Positions 1 to 10,672 of a stretch of DNA of 42,007 nucleotides are shown piece by piece. The DNA lies in assembly GCA_003427395.1 (NCBI GenBank), contig BFEA01000154.1:2561995-2604001 (forward strand), read 5' to 3'. The number at the start of each line of letters is the position of its first letter. Position 1 is the stretch's first letter. Below the pieces are notes generated by a model that ran no database searches, was not told the origin of the DNA, and was given only the letters and a program-made list of their open reading frames with translations. The position numbers were made by a program, and so were the translations under genes. The DNA is from Chara braunii. Taxonomy: Eukaryota; Streptophyta; Charophyceae; Charales; Characeae.

Positions 1-232
1 AAAAAAAAAAAAAGAACCTTGGGGGTCTATATTTCAAGGGTTCATGGGTGTACCCACTGAGCTATGCGATTGGGTCAGCAACCTCACAACAATGACTGCA
101 TCTGGCCTGAAAGATGGATTGTAAACATTAAAAAAAAAAAAGAAAAAAAAAGAACCCTGCCATTAAATGGATCATGCCCTCATCCAACGGACACTTCCAC
201 AATTCTTTTTTTTTTTATTTTTTTATTATTAT
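1..232. other. Low-complexity A/T-rich flank
   Basis: Contains A runs (1-13, 129-152) and a T-rich tract (205-232). I see no gene. The T-rich tract is the A-rich tail, read on the minus strand, of the U2-derived fragment next to it. A short motif around 76-110 (CCTCACAACAATGACTG) recurs in diverged form near 372, 494 and 1241. Confidence 0.5.
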
Positions 233-296
233 TATCAGATATTAAACTGATCAGAACAGGTACTACACTTGATCTTAGCCAAAAGGCCGAGAATGA
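233..296 (-). pseudogene. U2 snRNA 5'-end fragment with A-rich tail
   Basis: The minus strand reads CTCGGCCTTTTGGCTAAGAT, then GTGTAGTA (the branch-point recognition sequence) and a CTGATA end. This matches about the first 65 nt of U2 snRNA with a couple of substitutions. The match stops where stem-loop IIa should follow and passes straight into an A/T-rich tail (205-232). A 3'-truncated RNA with an A-rich tail looks like a retrotransposed pseudogene or the head of a U2-derived SINE. It cannot be a working U2 because the rest of the RNA is absent. Confidence 0.85.
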
Positions 297-300
297 AGAA

Positions 301-1490
301 TCTAGTAATCTACCCAATTCTATTTTAGTGGGGGGGAGAAAGTCAAATGTCCAGAAAGGCCCGTGAGAACAAAACAGCCCCCTCCTGAGGACTGTATCTA
401 CCCTGGGCGATATTCATTCGAAAGGACAACCGCCTATATTGAATGCATCATGCGTGTATCCCATGACCACTATTTCTTTTGTCCAGAACACAGGGCAGCA
501 CCCTCATCATGACTGTATCTGACCCGCACTATGGTTAGTATACGTCGAGGTTAACGAAGCTGTACCTTGTGTTCCTGACAAATTTGCTCCTCCTCCTTAC
601 AGCGATGACCTGCTGGGGCCAAGTCCTCAACCGCCCGAGGGCTAGGTCCCACTTGCACGGATTAAGAGATACTGACCGTAGATAGCAAAGATCAACGGCC
701 GAAATCTCCTAATTTGCACGAGTGGGACCTTGCCCCGAATCTCGACTTGTTTGTGGAGATGTGCAGAAAATCGCGTTGAAAGTTTCCTAAACCGCACATC
801 TCCACAAACACACCCAGATAGGGACGTACGGACGGGTGTTGAGAAAACTCGATGCTGCTAGTGGGCCCTTGGCCCTGAAAGGAATTGTTGACTGTGGCCT
901 GACCTTTTTTCTCCCCTTGTAGGCCCATATGCTTTTCAGGGAAGGAGGGGGGCGTGCCACCAGACCCCACCTCTCACCCTTTTTGTTTTTTCTGACCCCC
1001 TATTTTTCAGCGGTGCGGTGTACCTCGTGTGTGCGCATGGATGGGCATGCGCCTTGCACCACACGTGGCGCGCACGAGGTGCAGTGCAGCTATTGCTGGT
1101 GTTTATTATCTCTGATATTTGTTTCCAGAGTATTTTTGATTTTTTTTGACTGTCACAGTTTTTTGTTTTTTTGTTTTTTTTTTGTTTTGTTTTGTTTTTG
1201 TTTTAATCACAGTTCGTTTATATATTGCAAAAAGAGATGAATCGAGGTCGGGGTCCTCACAACAATTCAACTGTTACAGGTTTTGCCTGGTCAGGGTGTG
1301 GCATTTTTTTATATTTTATTTTATTTTTTTTAAACAAACCACATTCTAGCTTTTCATTCCAAATGGCACTTCGAGGCCGGGGACTTCACAATTCGACCCG
1401 GGTTATCTGACAGCATCAGCCAGCTTAGCTTACAGGCCTACGCCTGCGAAGAGGAATCAATAATAACTCACCGAGAAAGGCTTCTAGCTT
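301..1490. other. Non-coding repeat-like region
   Basis: No supportable gene. It contains T-rich tracts (1140-1210, 1304-1332), a 17-bp inverted repeat (748-810), a GC-rich nested hairpin (arms ACCTCGTG at 1022-1029 and CACGAGGT at 1073-1080, with GCGCATG/CATGCGC inside), and diverged copies of the short motif described for the left flank. The short ORFs here look like chance. Confidence 0.5.
748..810. repeat. 17-bp perfect inverted repeat (hairpin)
   Basis: TGTTTGTGGAGATGTGC at 748-764 is exactly complementary to 794-810, with a 29-nt loop. Nothing around it is coding. Confidence 0.9.
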
Positions 1491-1957
1491 GTACGAGGTC
1501 GAGTTTGCCTATCTGAGGTGGCACCCAGTGCTGGTTCTATTTACCGCCATTTCATGTTCCCAGGTGACGAAGACTGCACCCGGGACGAGGACCTACCCTA
1601 CGCTACTTCTGGGACTAGCTCGGCCCAGAGGGACAACGTCCAAAACCTGCTGGCCCTCTCCTAGTGGCCCACTGCGACCCTATTCAACGGAGTGCCCTGG
1701 TTGGTGCTATGCTCACCCGTTCAAGATCCGTCTGTTCTGCTATTCCTGCTCAAGTCCAAAACCCATCTAGAGATAGTTAAGCCACCACGGCTGGAGTGAA
1801 CTGCGGCCAACCGATTTCCACGGGCCCACGTGCGAAGGAACCAGAGTTTCTGTTTTCTGCTGCCCTTCCAAGCTTTCGTCCTTCTCCTCCAGTCAATTCT
1901 GATCGCATGTTTGAGTCCAGTCTTGATCCTTCCCTTGATATCCACGTCTGACATGGG

Positions 1958-2039
1958 ACGTTTGTCAAATCTTGCCCTGTTTCTGTCAGCCCAAATGAAC
2001 GTTTGTCAAATCTTGCCCTGTTTCTGTCAGCCCAAATGA
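1958..2039. repeat. 41-bp perfect tandem duplication
   Basis: Two identical 41-bp copies (1958-1998 and 1999-2039), each starting ACGTTTGTCAAATC. They lie beyond the last recognisable LINE coding sequence, possibly in its 3' untranslated region. Confidence 0.9.
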
Positions 2040-2117
2040 CTTCTCCGATTATGCCTCTTACCACGTGGGCAATGTACCCCCACCCCTTCTTCCTTTGCAG
2101 GCCATTGGGCAGCAAAC

Positions 2118-5100
2118 CTAGCAGTACCCAATGCTCTCCCCAGTCCAGTTGCCCAGCCCCCATCTCCTTCCAGTGGTCAGCCCACCACAGCCAGAGATAT
2201 GTTTAGATGCCGGGCACTCCCACCACAGATGTCTTGTGGACTTGAAGGGCCAACGGCATCTGGAGCAGCCCAGCTCAACCTCCACCCCTCGACTCAACAA
2301 CCAAACTGCGGATGGGGTTACTACCATCATGGACAGCAGCCACAGAATACTTACGTGTTTTCCGTTTGGGAGAGCGCATAGAGCCTTCCGCAGAAGCTCA
2401 AACTGAGCTGTGGATACTGGGTAGTTGCTTCCTAGCACGATTGACCATCTGGATACTGCCACTGATGACGGTTTTCTGGCGGGTCTCTGGGCCAGTTCAT
2501 AGCCTACTCTCGAGTTATACTCTGAGAGGCTGATTGATGTACCATGTGAACTGTCCGGCACCTATCTGTTCCAGCTCCAAGCTAGCGGGTCAATCCGCAG
2601 TTGTCTCAGAGAGGTGTGGCCAATCCAGGTTAGTACCAGCTGGTTGACATGTTGCAGGGATTCCACTATTCTGGCTTGTGGTAGATTTGCCCATTTCTGG
2701 ATTGTTCGCTCTCCTTGCCTTGTCAGTGTGTTCGTGTGTCCCTCGCATTCCCACTCCTCCACCTGCCTGAAACCGCCTGGAGCGATTTCTTTCACTCCCG
2801 AGACCACATCTCACTCTCTCCCTGCCACATACCAGGTGTCCACCGGGTCTACCCCCTCCGGACCTAGGATTGCGAGCCAGGTTTGGGGGATAGCTTCCCG
2901 ATGGTCTGCCAGTTCTCTTCTACCCGTCACAGTCCAGGGAGGCGGGCCTTGATAACTGTCCATGGTTCCCAATTTCCCAGCAGGGATGACCACAAGTCCT
3001 GGACTCGGGTCACCCCTTTCCGCATCCAAGCCAACCCGAAGGAAGCTGTGGAACCATCTGCCAGAAACGGCAGTCCATCTTGATCAAGCTCGCCAGGGTT
3101 CTCGAATAACTGCTGGGCGAGGACTTCCTCATTGGTGCGAGGGGAGTTTGGAGTTTCCGGCGGTACTTCTTTCCAATCTCTCAGTATGGCTTTCCAAAAC
3201 TGAGCCTTTGGGCGCTTCCTTCTGAACGAGTCCATAAAGAAACAAAACCCAAACATCCTCCGGGCTACTCAGGGCCCACTCCCTCATCAGCAGTCTTTCG
3301 GCCAGGGCCCAGTCTTCTTTTACGTCTGCCATGCAACTTTGCACAGCCAACTGCTCAATTGCGCCTTGTTCCTTCTGGCGGGGTCCCACATACCTAGACC
3401 TCCTTCCAGGTGGGGGAACGTGATTAGTTCCCATGCCACCTTCGTTATGAACCCTTCCTCATTTTTGGATCTTGGTTTCCAAAGGAAGTGGGCCACCAGC
3501 CGGCGCACTGCAGCAAACACTCATGATGCAATTTCTTTGGGCATGCACACAAACCAAAGTATCGAGAATAGCACCACGTTTGCTACCAAGGCTCGGCCAA
3601 TCAGTGGGAGATGCCAGGTTGAGCCCCACAGATTCAGCCTTGCTGCTATTCTGGTTTGAAGTAACAGACCTTGCGCCGAGGCTTCCACCTGCAGACTCAC
3701 CAACACTCCCAGAAATCTTTCCTCTTCCTCCTCCGCCACTCTCTTCATACCCCATTTGACTTTTAATACGAATTGAGTTGGCAGCAGATACACTGACTTG
3801 GACCAATTTACTGAAGCCTCGGATAGGGTGGAGTACTCGTGCATGGTTTCCTTCAATGCTGTTAAGGCTGGAACCGTGTTCTCACAGACTGTGTTGTGAT
3901 CGTCGGCTAGGGCTTTCACCTTGCACTCCCTTGCGTCATGCAGGCGTAGCCCATGGATCAGTGGATGCTGTCTAATGCGATTAAGCAGCACCTCCATCTG
4001 AAGAACGAAGAGGAGCGGCGCACACGAGCAGCCTTGATGCAGTGATCTTGTCAGTTTGAATGGGGCCGAGAGAAAGTTGTTGATCATGACCGTTGATGTT
4101 GACAGGGTACATCGTGCAACTTCCCACTTGCAGAAGTTCTTTCCGAAGCCCATACGCCTTAGCGTAGTCATGACGAATGCCCACCCTACCTTATCGTAGG
4201 CTTTTTCCAGGTCGATCAAGAGGACCGTTGTGTCCTGGTTCTCGGCTTGTACCACCTCGACGACTTCGATTGCCGTTGCAATGTTGTTGAAGATTGACCG
4301 TCCTTGGACGAAAGCACCTTGGTCTTTCTCCACTAGCGCCGGTAGGTATTGCCCCAGTCTTCTCGCGAGTGTCTTGGCAAGGATCTTGTAGGACACATTC
4401 AACAAAGAGATTGGACGCTAGTTCCTCACTTCCGCCTTGTCCCCTTTTTTGAACAGCACCGTGATAACCCCGTGTGTTACCATCTCTCCCAATTTGCCCT
4501 TGGACAACACTCCATTGTATAGTTCCACGAGCGACGGCCCAACTGTCCTCCAACATTTGTAGTAGAACTCCACCGTTAATCCGTCTATCCTGGGGGACTT
4601 GCCTCTCGCCATGGATCTCAAGGTTCGAGTGGTCTCCTCAAGCGTGATAGGCTTGTCGAAGTCTAGTTCCGCCTGAGTGGAGACTTGTAGCCTCGTGTCG
4701 TGCCACAAATCGGATGTTGTCCTGAGATCGGTGGTGACTTCGTCTTGAGGTCGCCGAGTCGTGAGGATGTCTTCGTAGTAAAATTTCGTATTTGAGCATC
4801 CCTGCTGTTGTGGAGGCCCTTGGAGCTGTGCCATCAAAGGGGTGTTTCAATTCTACCAACTGTCGTACCGAGCGATGAGGTAGTAACTTCTGGAAGGACT
4901 CTTTGCTCATCTTGTCACTCGTTTCTATTCTTTTCTCCTTGAGTAGGTCTGCCCATCATCTTTCCTTTTCTGCCTGCAGGTTATCCCATTCTGTCATCCG
5001 CTTCTCCCTCTTTGCTGCCCAGGCCAACATTGATATTGGATGTCCATCCATTCTCTCCTCTGCTTCTTCTACTCGCCGCTTGCATTCTGATTCTTTATTG

Positions 5101-5183
5101 TTCCTGAATCTGGCAAGAATCATTGAACACACGTTGAGAACACTTGAGATGATAAATATACCCCCATCTGAAACGGTTTTCAC
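2118..5183 (-). pseudogene. Non-LTR retrotransposon (LINE) ORF2, 5'-truncated and decayed
   Basis: LINE ORF2-type reverse transcriptase. The post-endonuclease linker is near 5183-4640. The RT entry motif GKSPRIDGL is near 4580, and RPISLLNVSYK, LIDLEKAYDKVGW and LADDH (the A-x-DD catalytic box) lie within 4405-3521. The thumb region has GGLGMWDP (3520-3320). The C-terminus has a CCHC-like knuckle, CSRC-x8-H-x4-C, within 2561-2118. The frame is broken by an in-frame TAG at 4418 where RT families have W in N-W-R-P, further stops near 3521, 3320, 2811 and 2562, and frameshifts near 4790 and 2930. The apurinic endonuclease domain expected upstream is absent, so the copy is 5'-truncated, as usual for LINEs. 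It abuts the 3' end of gypsy-1. The exact 3' end is not clear; it may lie among the T-rich tracts near 1300. Confidence 0.88.
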
Positions 5184-5282
5184 CTTTTTGCAGTCACAGA
5201 GGCGACCCCATTCGTCACAAGGCCAAGGTGACCACTCCTGTCCCTATGATGAGCGGCAGTCGTCACCCTCAAGCTAGATCCC

Positions 5283-5312
5283 GACAATCACAACAATACC
5301 TTCCTCCCTTTC
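5283..5312 (-). other. Candidate polypurine tract and start of a 3' LTR of gypsy-1
   Basis: On the minus strand a purine run GAAAGGGAGGAAGG (5312-5299) is followed 12 nt later by TGTCGGGATC (from 5286). The giant LTR also starts TGTCGGG, but similarity stops after seven bases and the LINE begins within about 100 bp. So the 3' LTR is either missing, truncated by the LINE, or of another family. Confidence 0.3.
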
Positions 5313-5955
5313 AATGATAGTGTAGCCACTCTCCTTAAAAAAAAAGAAAAGTGACAGCATTCCACTATGGACCAGGAACAAGTTCCGGCGTAGGCCTCAC
5401 TACCACCTATAGAGCTCACTGCATCAGGACTCATCATAACATGATAACTAAAAAAAACATTACGAAAGTTCTAGGCTATGATAAATAAATGCAGTACATG
5501 CCTTAGCGAATAACACACGGAGTTATCCTTCAAGCCATATAATACAAATTACATATCATCTTCCTAGAACTTTTTACAACAAGAATATACATCAAATAAC
5601 AATATACATTTCCACAGAGAGTTCCATACATTCCAGTCCAAAAATATTCATAAATTTGCATTGCATCATATTTCATTGAAAAAGTAACAAGAAATCATTC
5701 AAATTTAGGAAGCAACAATTTTTTGATCCAAAATCACAACATAATTCCACGAACAGGAGTCGCATAATTTGTTAATTATACAAAAACATGGAACCATAGG
5801 TCCCAGAATTAAAATCAAATCCCAAGAATCCAAAGTTATAATTTCCTTGTCTGTCATCAGAACCAGTCAGCATTAAGTGATCCCAAAAGAAATAAAGGAG
5901 GAAAAGCGAGTCTTGAAAAAGAAAGAGAAACTTATACTAATAAAAACCGTTTTTA
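5313..5955 (-). other. AT-rich 3' untranslated region of gypsy-1
   Basis: No ORF. AT-rich sequence between the end of integrase and the candidate polypurine tract; it reads as the element's 3' leader on the minus strand. Confidence 0.45.
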
Positions 5956-7172
5956 TTAAGTCCTTGGAATAAACTGTCTCAAATGCGATCCCGACACCCA
6001 ATTTCTACCTTGAGCCCCATCCATCTCTTCGATCTCATAAGCCCCATGCTCATACTTTTTGATAATACGATAGGGCCCCAACCATCGGCTGTCCAATTTT
6101 CGAGACCATTGTTTTTCCAAGGACGAGTCATAAAGAAGCACAATATCCCCGACTTCCAATGGTTCCTTACGAACGCGAGGCCCCTTATCCCATCCTTCCT
6201 TGTCGGCCTGCCTGCTTTCTGCAGTAGAGGCAGCGACCTCCTCAATTCTTTCCTCAGTGATCATCACTTGTCTTGCTCTTAATTCCAACAATTCTTCCGT
6301 TGAAAGCTTTGTTTCCATATCCTGTTTTCTCCAAGTGGTAAGAAAACTTTCGATCGGAAAAGTTGCATGACGCCCAAACCACAATGTGACCGGAGCGTAT
6401 CCAGTTGTCCGCTTTATGGTGACATTCTCAACAAAGAACGTCGTTCTCAGATATATCGGTCATCTTGAAGGATCGTCTCCGCACCATTTTGCCAATAAAT
6501 TTGTCAGAGTGGCATGTCCACGCTCAACTGGCGCATTGGCCTGAGGATGTGCCCTTGTAGTATAGTTGAAGCTTACTCCAAGTTTCTTCAAAAGCGCCTG
6601 CACTTCCCCAGCCCGAAACTCACCACCCCGATCCATGACGATTTCCCGGACAAATGGGTACCGAAGATAATATTCCTCAATGCATTATGCTAAAACATGA
6701 CCAGTACGCTCGCGAATGGCGCATCCATCAACGAACCCAGTCAGATTATCCCTTGCATTGAATATATATATATGTACTTATTAATCCCAGGTGGCATGAC
6801 CAATAGATCCAGGTGTACTACTGCTCCCGGCTCAACTACATAACGTGGATTAAGAGGTTCAACAAAACGCAGATTATATCGTTTTTGGCATGAAAAACAA
6901 AAGTTACAGAATTCATTCACCATCTTGTTCATTCCTTCCCAAAAATAAAGATGTTGATTTTTTTTTAAAGTAACTCGCGCCGATCTATGTCCGCCTGCGA
7001 CCCCATCATGCAAAGCTGGAATCACATCAAGTTGTCGCGTAACTCCACATACCACTCTCCTCGGAATATCATCGTTGGATTTCTTGAAAAGATGACCATA
7101 TCTTACAACAAAATCCTTGTTTTTCTGACGAATAGCTAAATCCACCTCATTATCCCTCAACTCACCATTCAA
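5956..7172 (-). pseudogene. gypsy-1 integrase (decayed)
   Basis: Integrates element cDNA. The N-terminal zinc-binding part has HDGVAGGH followed by FCNFCFSCQKRY (H2C2 type, within 7172-6741). The catalytic core follows in other frames at about 6740-6390: a first Asp near DNLTGF, a second in VMDRGGEF, and the Glu in NAPVERGH, which gives the DDE set. The C-terminal segment (6384-5956) has WLGPYRIIKK, a GPY/F module typical of gypsy integrases. The core is split by at least one stop and one frameshift, and a TGA separates the zinc-binding part from upstream pol near 7172. Confidence 0.85.
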
Positions 7173-8407
7173 TCACATTCCCATCAATCTGTACTCCCCA
7201 TCATATTCTCCTTCCCTGAAAGCCTCTCTGATCTCACTGCCTTCATTCATCAATTTCATGCGGTCTTCGTGAATTAGAGAATTCACAAGGAATGACATCT
7301 CTCCAGTGACCCTGAAAGTCTTATCAGCCTGCTCATGCCCATATTCAATTGTCAGCGGCTCTTTGATGAGCTCGACTTCGTCAGATAAAGCCAAGTTCAT
7401 AATTTGCTCAGATGTTCTTTCACCCCATGGATCTTCCTCGATGAACGGCTCCCTAATCACAAGCTCTGATCACACATGATAGAAACAAGGAGCATTCCAG
7501 ATGATTTTCTCATGCCGAGTTGTTGCATCCGCCAAATAATTGTATGAGTTAATACTCAACTGTGACTCTTCTCCTTTGAGGAATCCATCCACAGGAACTG
7601 AATTCTCAGTCTGATTCGTCGATGAGTCCTAATCAACACGACTCAATCCATCTGCTCGATTCTGAGTGTCTGAGATGCGCCCAATTTCAAAATTGAACAT
7701 CCAAATATACATCAGCCATCGAGCAATGGTTCGATCAGAAGGAGAATAGTTCTTCAATGATTGAGCCAGAGCCGTAGGATCAACTCGCAGAATGAACCGT
7801 CTACCAAATACATAATCCTAAAAATGCGCAGACAGTGAAGCACAGCGAGAGTTTCCTTCTTGAACTGGGAGTGGTTCCGCTCAGTAATATTCAAAGTTCT
7901 GCTCTCGAACCTCAATGGCCGTTCCCGTCCTTCTCCATCTTTTTGGACCAAAACTCCTCCCAAAGCGGGAGGACCTGCATCGGTCTCGATGATGAAAGGA
8001 CGGCCTTCAGCATCGTCAAACCAAGGAACTCCCAGAATCAGGCCGTCTTCTCGAAACTCAGCTTTAATATCCTCAACGGCTGCCTGCTGCTTCGGTCCCC
8101 ACTCCTAGACTTGGTTCTTGCGTACTAACTTCCGCAAGTGTTCCACCCTTGCTGCGAATCTGCGGATAAAAATACTCCAAAATCCGCATGTCCCGAGGAA
8201 ACTCCGAATGTCGGTAATAGATCTGAAGGGAGTCGGTCATTCCAAGATCTTATTCGTCTTCTTCATATCTGGCCGACGACCCTTCTCATCACAAAGGAAA
8301 CCAAGTATTACCGCCTTCCTCATACCATGCCTTGATTTAACCCCGCTAGCAGTGAGGTTATATTCATTCAGTTTCCTCAGAACCTTTTTCACATTACTGA
8401 TGTGTTC
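7173..8407 (-). pseudogene. gypsy-1 RT thumb/RNase H and connection
   Basis: The minus strand continues from the RT palm with a thumb-like region, then RNase H. FIIETDAGPPALGG (near 8000) carries the first catalytic Asp, and NITERNHSQFKKETLAVLH (near 7860) is the conserved E-x-x-x-S/Y..KE.LA block. An acidic connecting stretch at 7460-7173 leads into the integrase. In-frame stops lie near 8405 (TGA) and 8106 (TAG), and the frame changes below about 7800. Confidence 0.75.
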
Positions 8408-9166
8408 TCATACGAACTTTCGAACGCCGGGTAACACTTCAGTCTCGTCCTTGACTCGAGGTCCTGGGATAGCCAAATCATCGATATATGGAGAAGTCAC
8501 GTCCGCACAAAGGGGCTGCATGACTCTCATCATATATCTCTGCACAATTGCCACGACATTCGTCCAACCCTGTGGAGCCGCGCACATATGAAGCAGTCCC
8601 CGAGTCGTGTGCATCGCCGTCATAGGTTGATCCGTTGTGTACAGCGGAAACTGATCATACCCTGAATATAAATCAATTAAGGTGATGATGGGCCAGCCTG
8701 CACAAGATTCTGAGAGTTGGTCGGCGTTCGGAAGTTCACCTGCATCTCGGACTGTTACAAAATTCAATTTCTGCAGATCCTGAACCCATCGTAAAACACC
8801 GTTCGGCTTGATGAAGCAGAACCAAGGGGATGCATACGGCCCATACGAATAGTCTGCCACTTTGGTCCGAATCTTACCATCAAGATAATCCACCACCTTC
8901 CGGTGATCGTCTGGATTCGGATATCGTGGACCTCTCACATTCCATGGCTCATGAGGTACCGTATGAATACGGATCATTGGAATCATATCGACGTCCAACC
9001 TTCCACGCTCATCATCATCAAAAGCATAAGCCAGATGAATTTTCCTCATAACGTCGATAAAGAATTGAGTTTCCTCCTTGGTGAGGAGGTCATCCTCTGC
9101 AATGATAATCTTTTTGATCCTGTCTTCTGTCAACCGACACGGTCCCCTCTCACCTTTCTCCTTCAA
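8408..9166 (-). pseudogene. gypsy-1 reverse transcriptase palm
   Basis: RNA-dependent DNA polymerase domain. Motifs in order: ASPWFCFIKPNG, WVQDLQKLN, LIDLYSGYDQF (first catalytic Asp), APQGWTN, and YIDDLAI (the YxDD box). Continuous over 252 codons, but separated from the protease frame by a frameshift near 9200 and ended by a TGA in the RT body, so it is not translatable as one polyprotein. Confidence 0.9.
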
Positions 9167-9249
9167 TGTTCTGATTCACTCGCGTTCTTCCTTGTAATAC
9201 ACTTCCTTTTCTTGAGTGATCAGAACTGGCACTGGTCGCGCTTTCTCCC

Positions 9250-9993
9250 CTACTTTCTTATACTTCCTCTTGGAGCCAGCGCTGAGCTTCCGTCCCGTAA
9301 AAAAAACTCTTGCTTCGCTGTTGGCAGTGATTTCTCCATGCGAGACTCATTTGACCGATAAACAAGATGCATAGTTCCTGCACCTTCCTTGTCAACCACA
9401 GCCTCCATCAGGGCCTGTACCAGACTCGGATCAATTGTAGGATGACTTGCTGCAAAATCGACTACCTGCGAGATACTAGGCAATGTCAACGAAAATTCCT
9501 GAGGATTCTTTTCTTCATCGATTGCCTCTTTCTCCCTCCTCAACTTCTCAGATTCCAAGAAGGTATATGATTCGGGATTCAACCGGTTCCTTGAATTTGC
9601 TGGTCCGATATTCGCGCATTTTACCACTTCATAATAGTCGCAAACCGGATCGCATAACGCTACAAACATGGTGTCGTCATGCTTGTTGAAGATTATGCTC
9701 TCTGTGCGACATTGAAAGGATCTTCCCAAAAGCACTTCGTGCTCAACCTTCGGCAATATATAAAAGTACGATCTTGCTTTTACTTTCCCAACTGTGACCA
9801 TCACGCCACTAGCCATACCGCAAAATGGTGTTGCCCCGCTGACTCCAATCAAATATCCAAAGTCATTGCGATTGATCTGTATTCCAGCTTCAATCGCATG
9901 CCTCTCCCTCATGATGTTCATTTCGGCCCCATCATCTACGAGAGTCGAGAATTCTCCACGGCCGATTTGAACCTTTACGAGGCCTGTGGCCAC
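9250..9993 (-). pseudogene. gypsy-1 aspartic protease
   Basis: Retropepsin-like protease. The catalytic motif is FSTLVDDGAEMNIM (D-D-G in place of D-S/T-G), about 20 codons from the start of this open segment, and the second conserved block is EVLLGRSF about 90 residues later. The C-terminal half is a charged linker to RT. It is in frame with the upstream linker (10344-10000) but separated by a TAG codon at 10000. The VDDGAE form also occurs in other plant gypsy proteases, so the site may have been functional. Confidence 0.8.
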
Positions 9994-9999
9994 GCATCG

Positions 10000-10624
10000 C
10001 TAGTCCATCTTTGTGCCAGGAGGTGCCCAGTTAGCTTCTGGAGGGATAATCTCACTCAGCTTAACTGTCATGACTTTCTTCCGAGTCATGCGTTGCTTGA
10101 ATTCTTCGCGAAGCTTTGGCGATACTGCAAGAATCTCCTTTAGGGTAACCAGATCACGCTGGCTTTCCAGAATGCGATCCACCAACTGTTCAAAATCAAT
10201 TCCTTGTTCAACGGGGATCGAGTACACATTCTTCTTTTTGCGCGGTTCCTCTTCCTCGACCTGGGTTTTCCCTGCTTCTGAAGTCCTTTCCTTGGCCCTC
10301 TGTTTGGCTAGTAGTTCATCCTCTTTCATCCTCCTCATCGTCATCCCCTTCCTCTATCTGAATAGGCTCCTTTTCCTGAGGTCCCTTTGAACTCTCTCCA
10401 GGCGCAGCCTGCGATTGTGAGGTCTTCCTTCCTTTCCTCGTCTGCACCATGACAGTTGGCATCCCTCGCTTGAGTACAGGTCTGGACATCGTCATTGGTC
10501 GAGTCATTGACGTTGCTTCAGGTGCTGAAGTGGCCGCATGTGCAGACCCATCCTGACCTTCGTTTCCCCATCCACCGAAGAGGAACACATTCGGAAGGTT
10601 CGGCCAAATCTTATCCATGTCCAC
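10000..10624 (-). pseudogene. gypsy-1 gag-protease linker
   Basis: Low-complexity, charged sequence between the gag zinc knuckle region and the protease. 10624-10316 is in the same frame as gag, separated only by a TAA near 10673. It ends in an acidic run (EEGDDDEEDE), after which a one-base shift near 10330 moves the reading to 10344-10000, a K/E-rich segment. I recognise no domain. Confidence 0.55.
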
Positions 10625-10672
10625 ACATAATTGAACAATGGAATCTCGACATTTGCCCAGTTTCCTGGTTAC

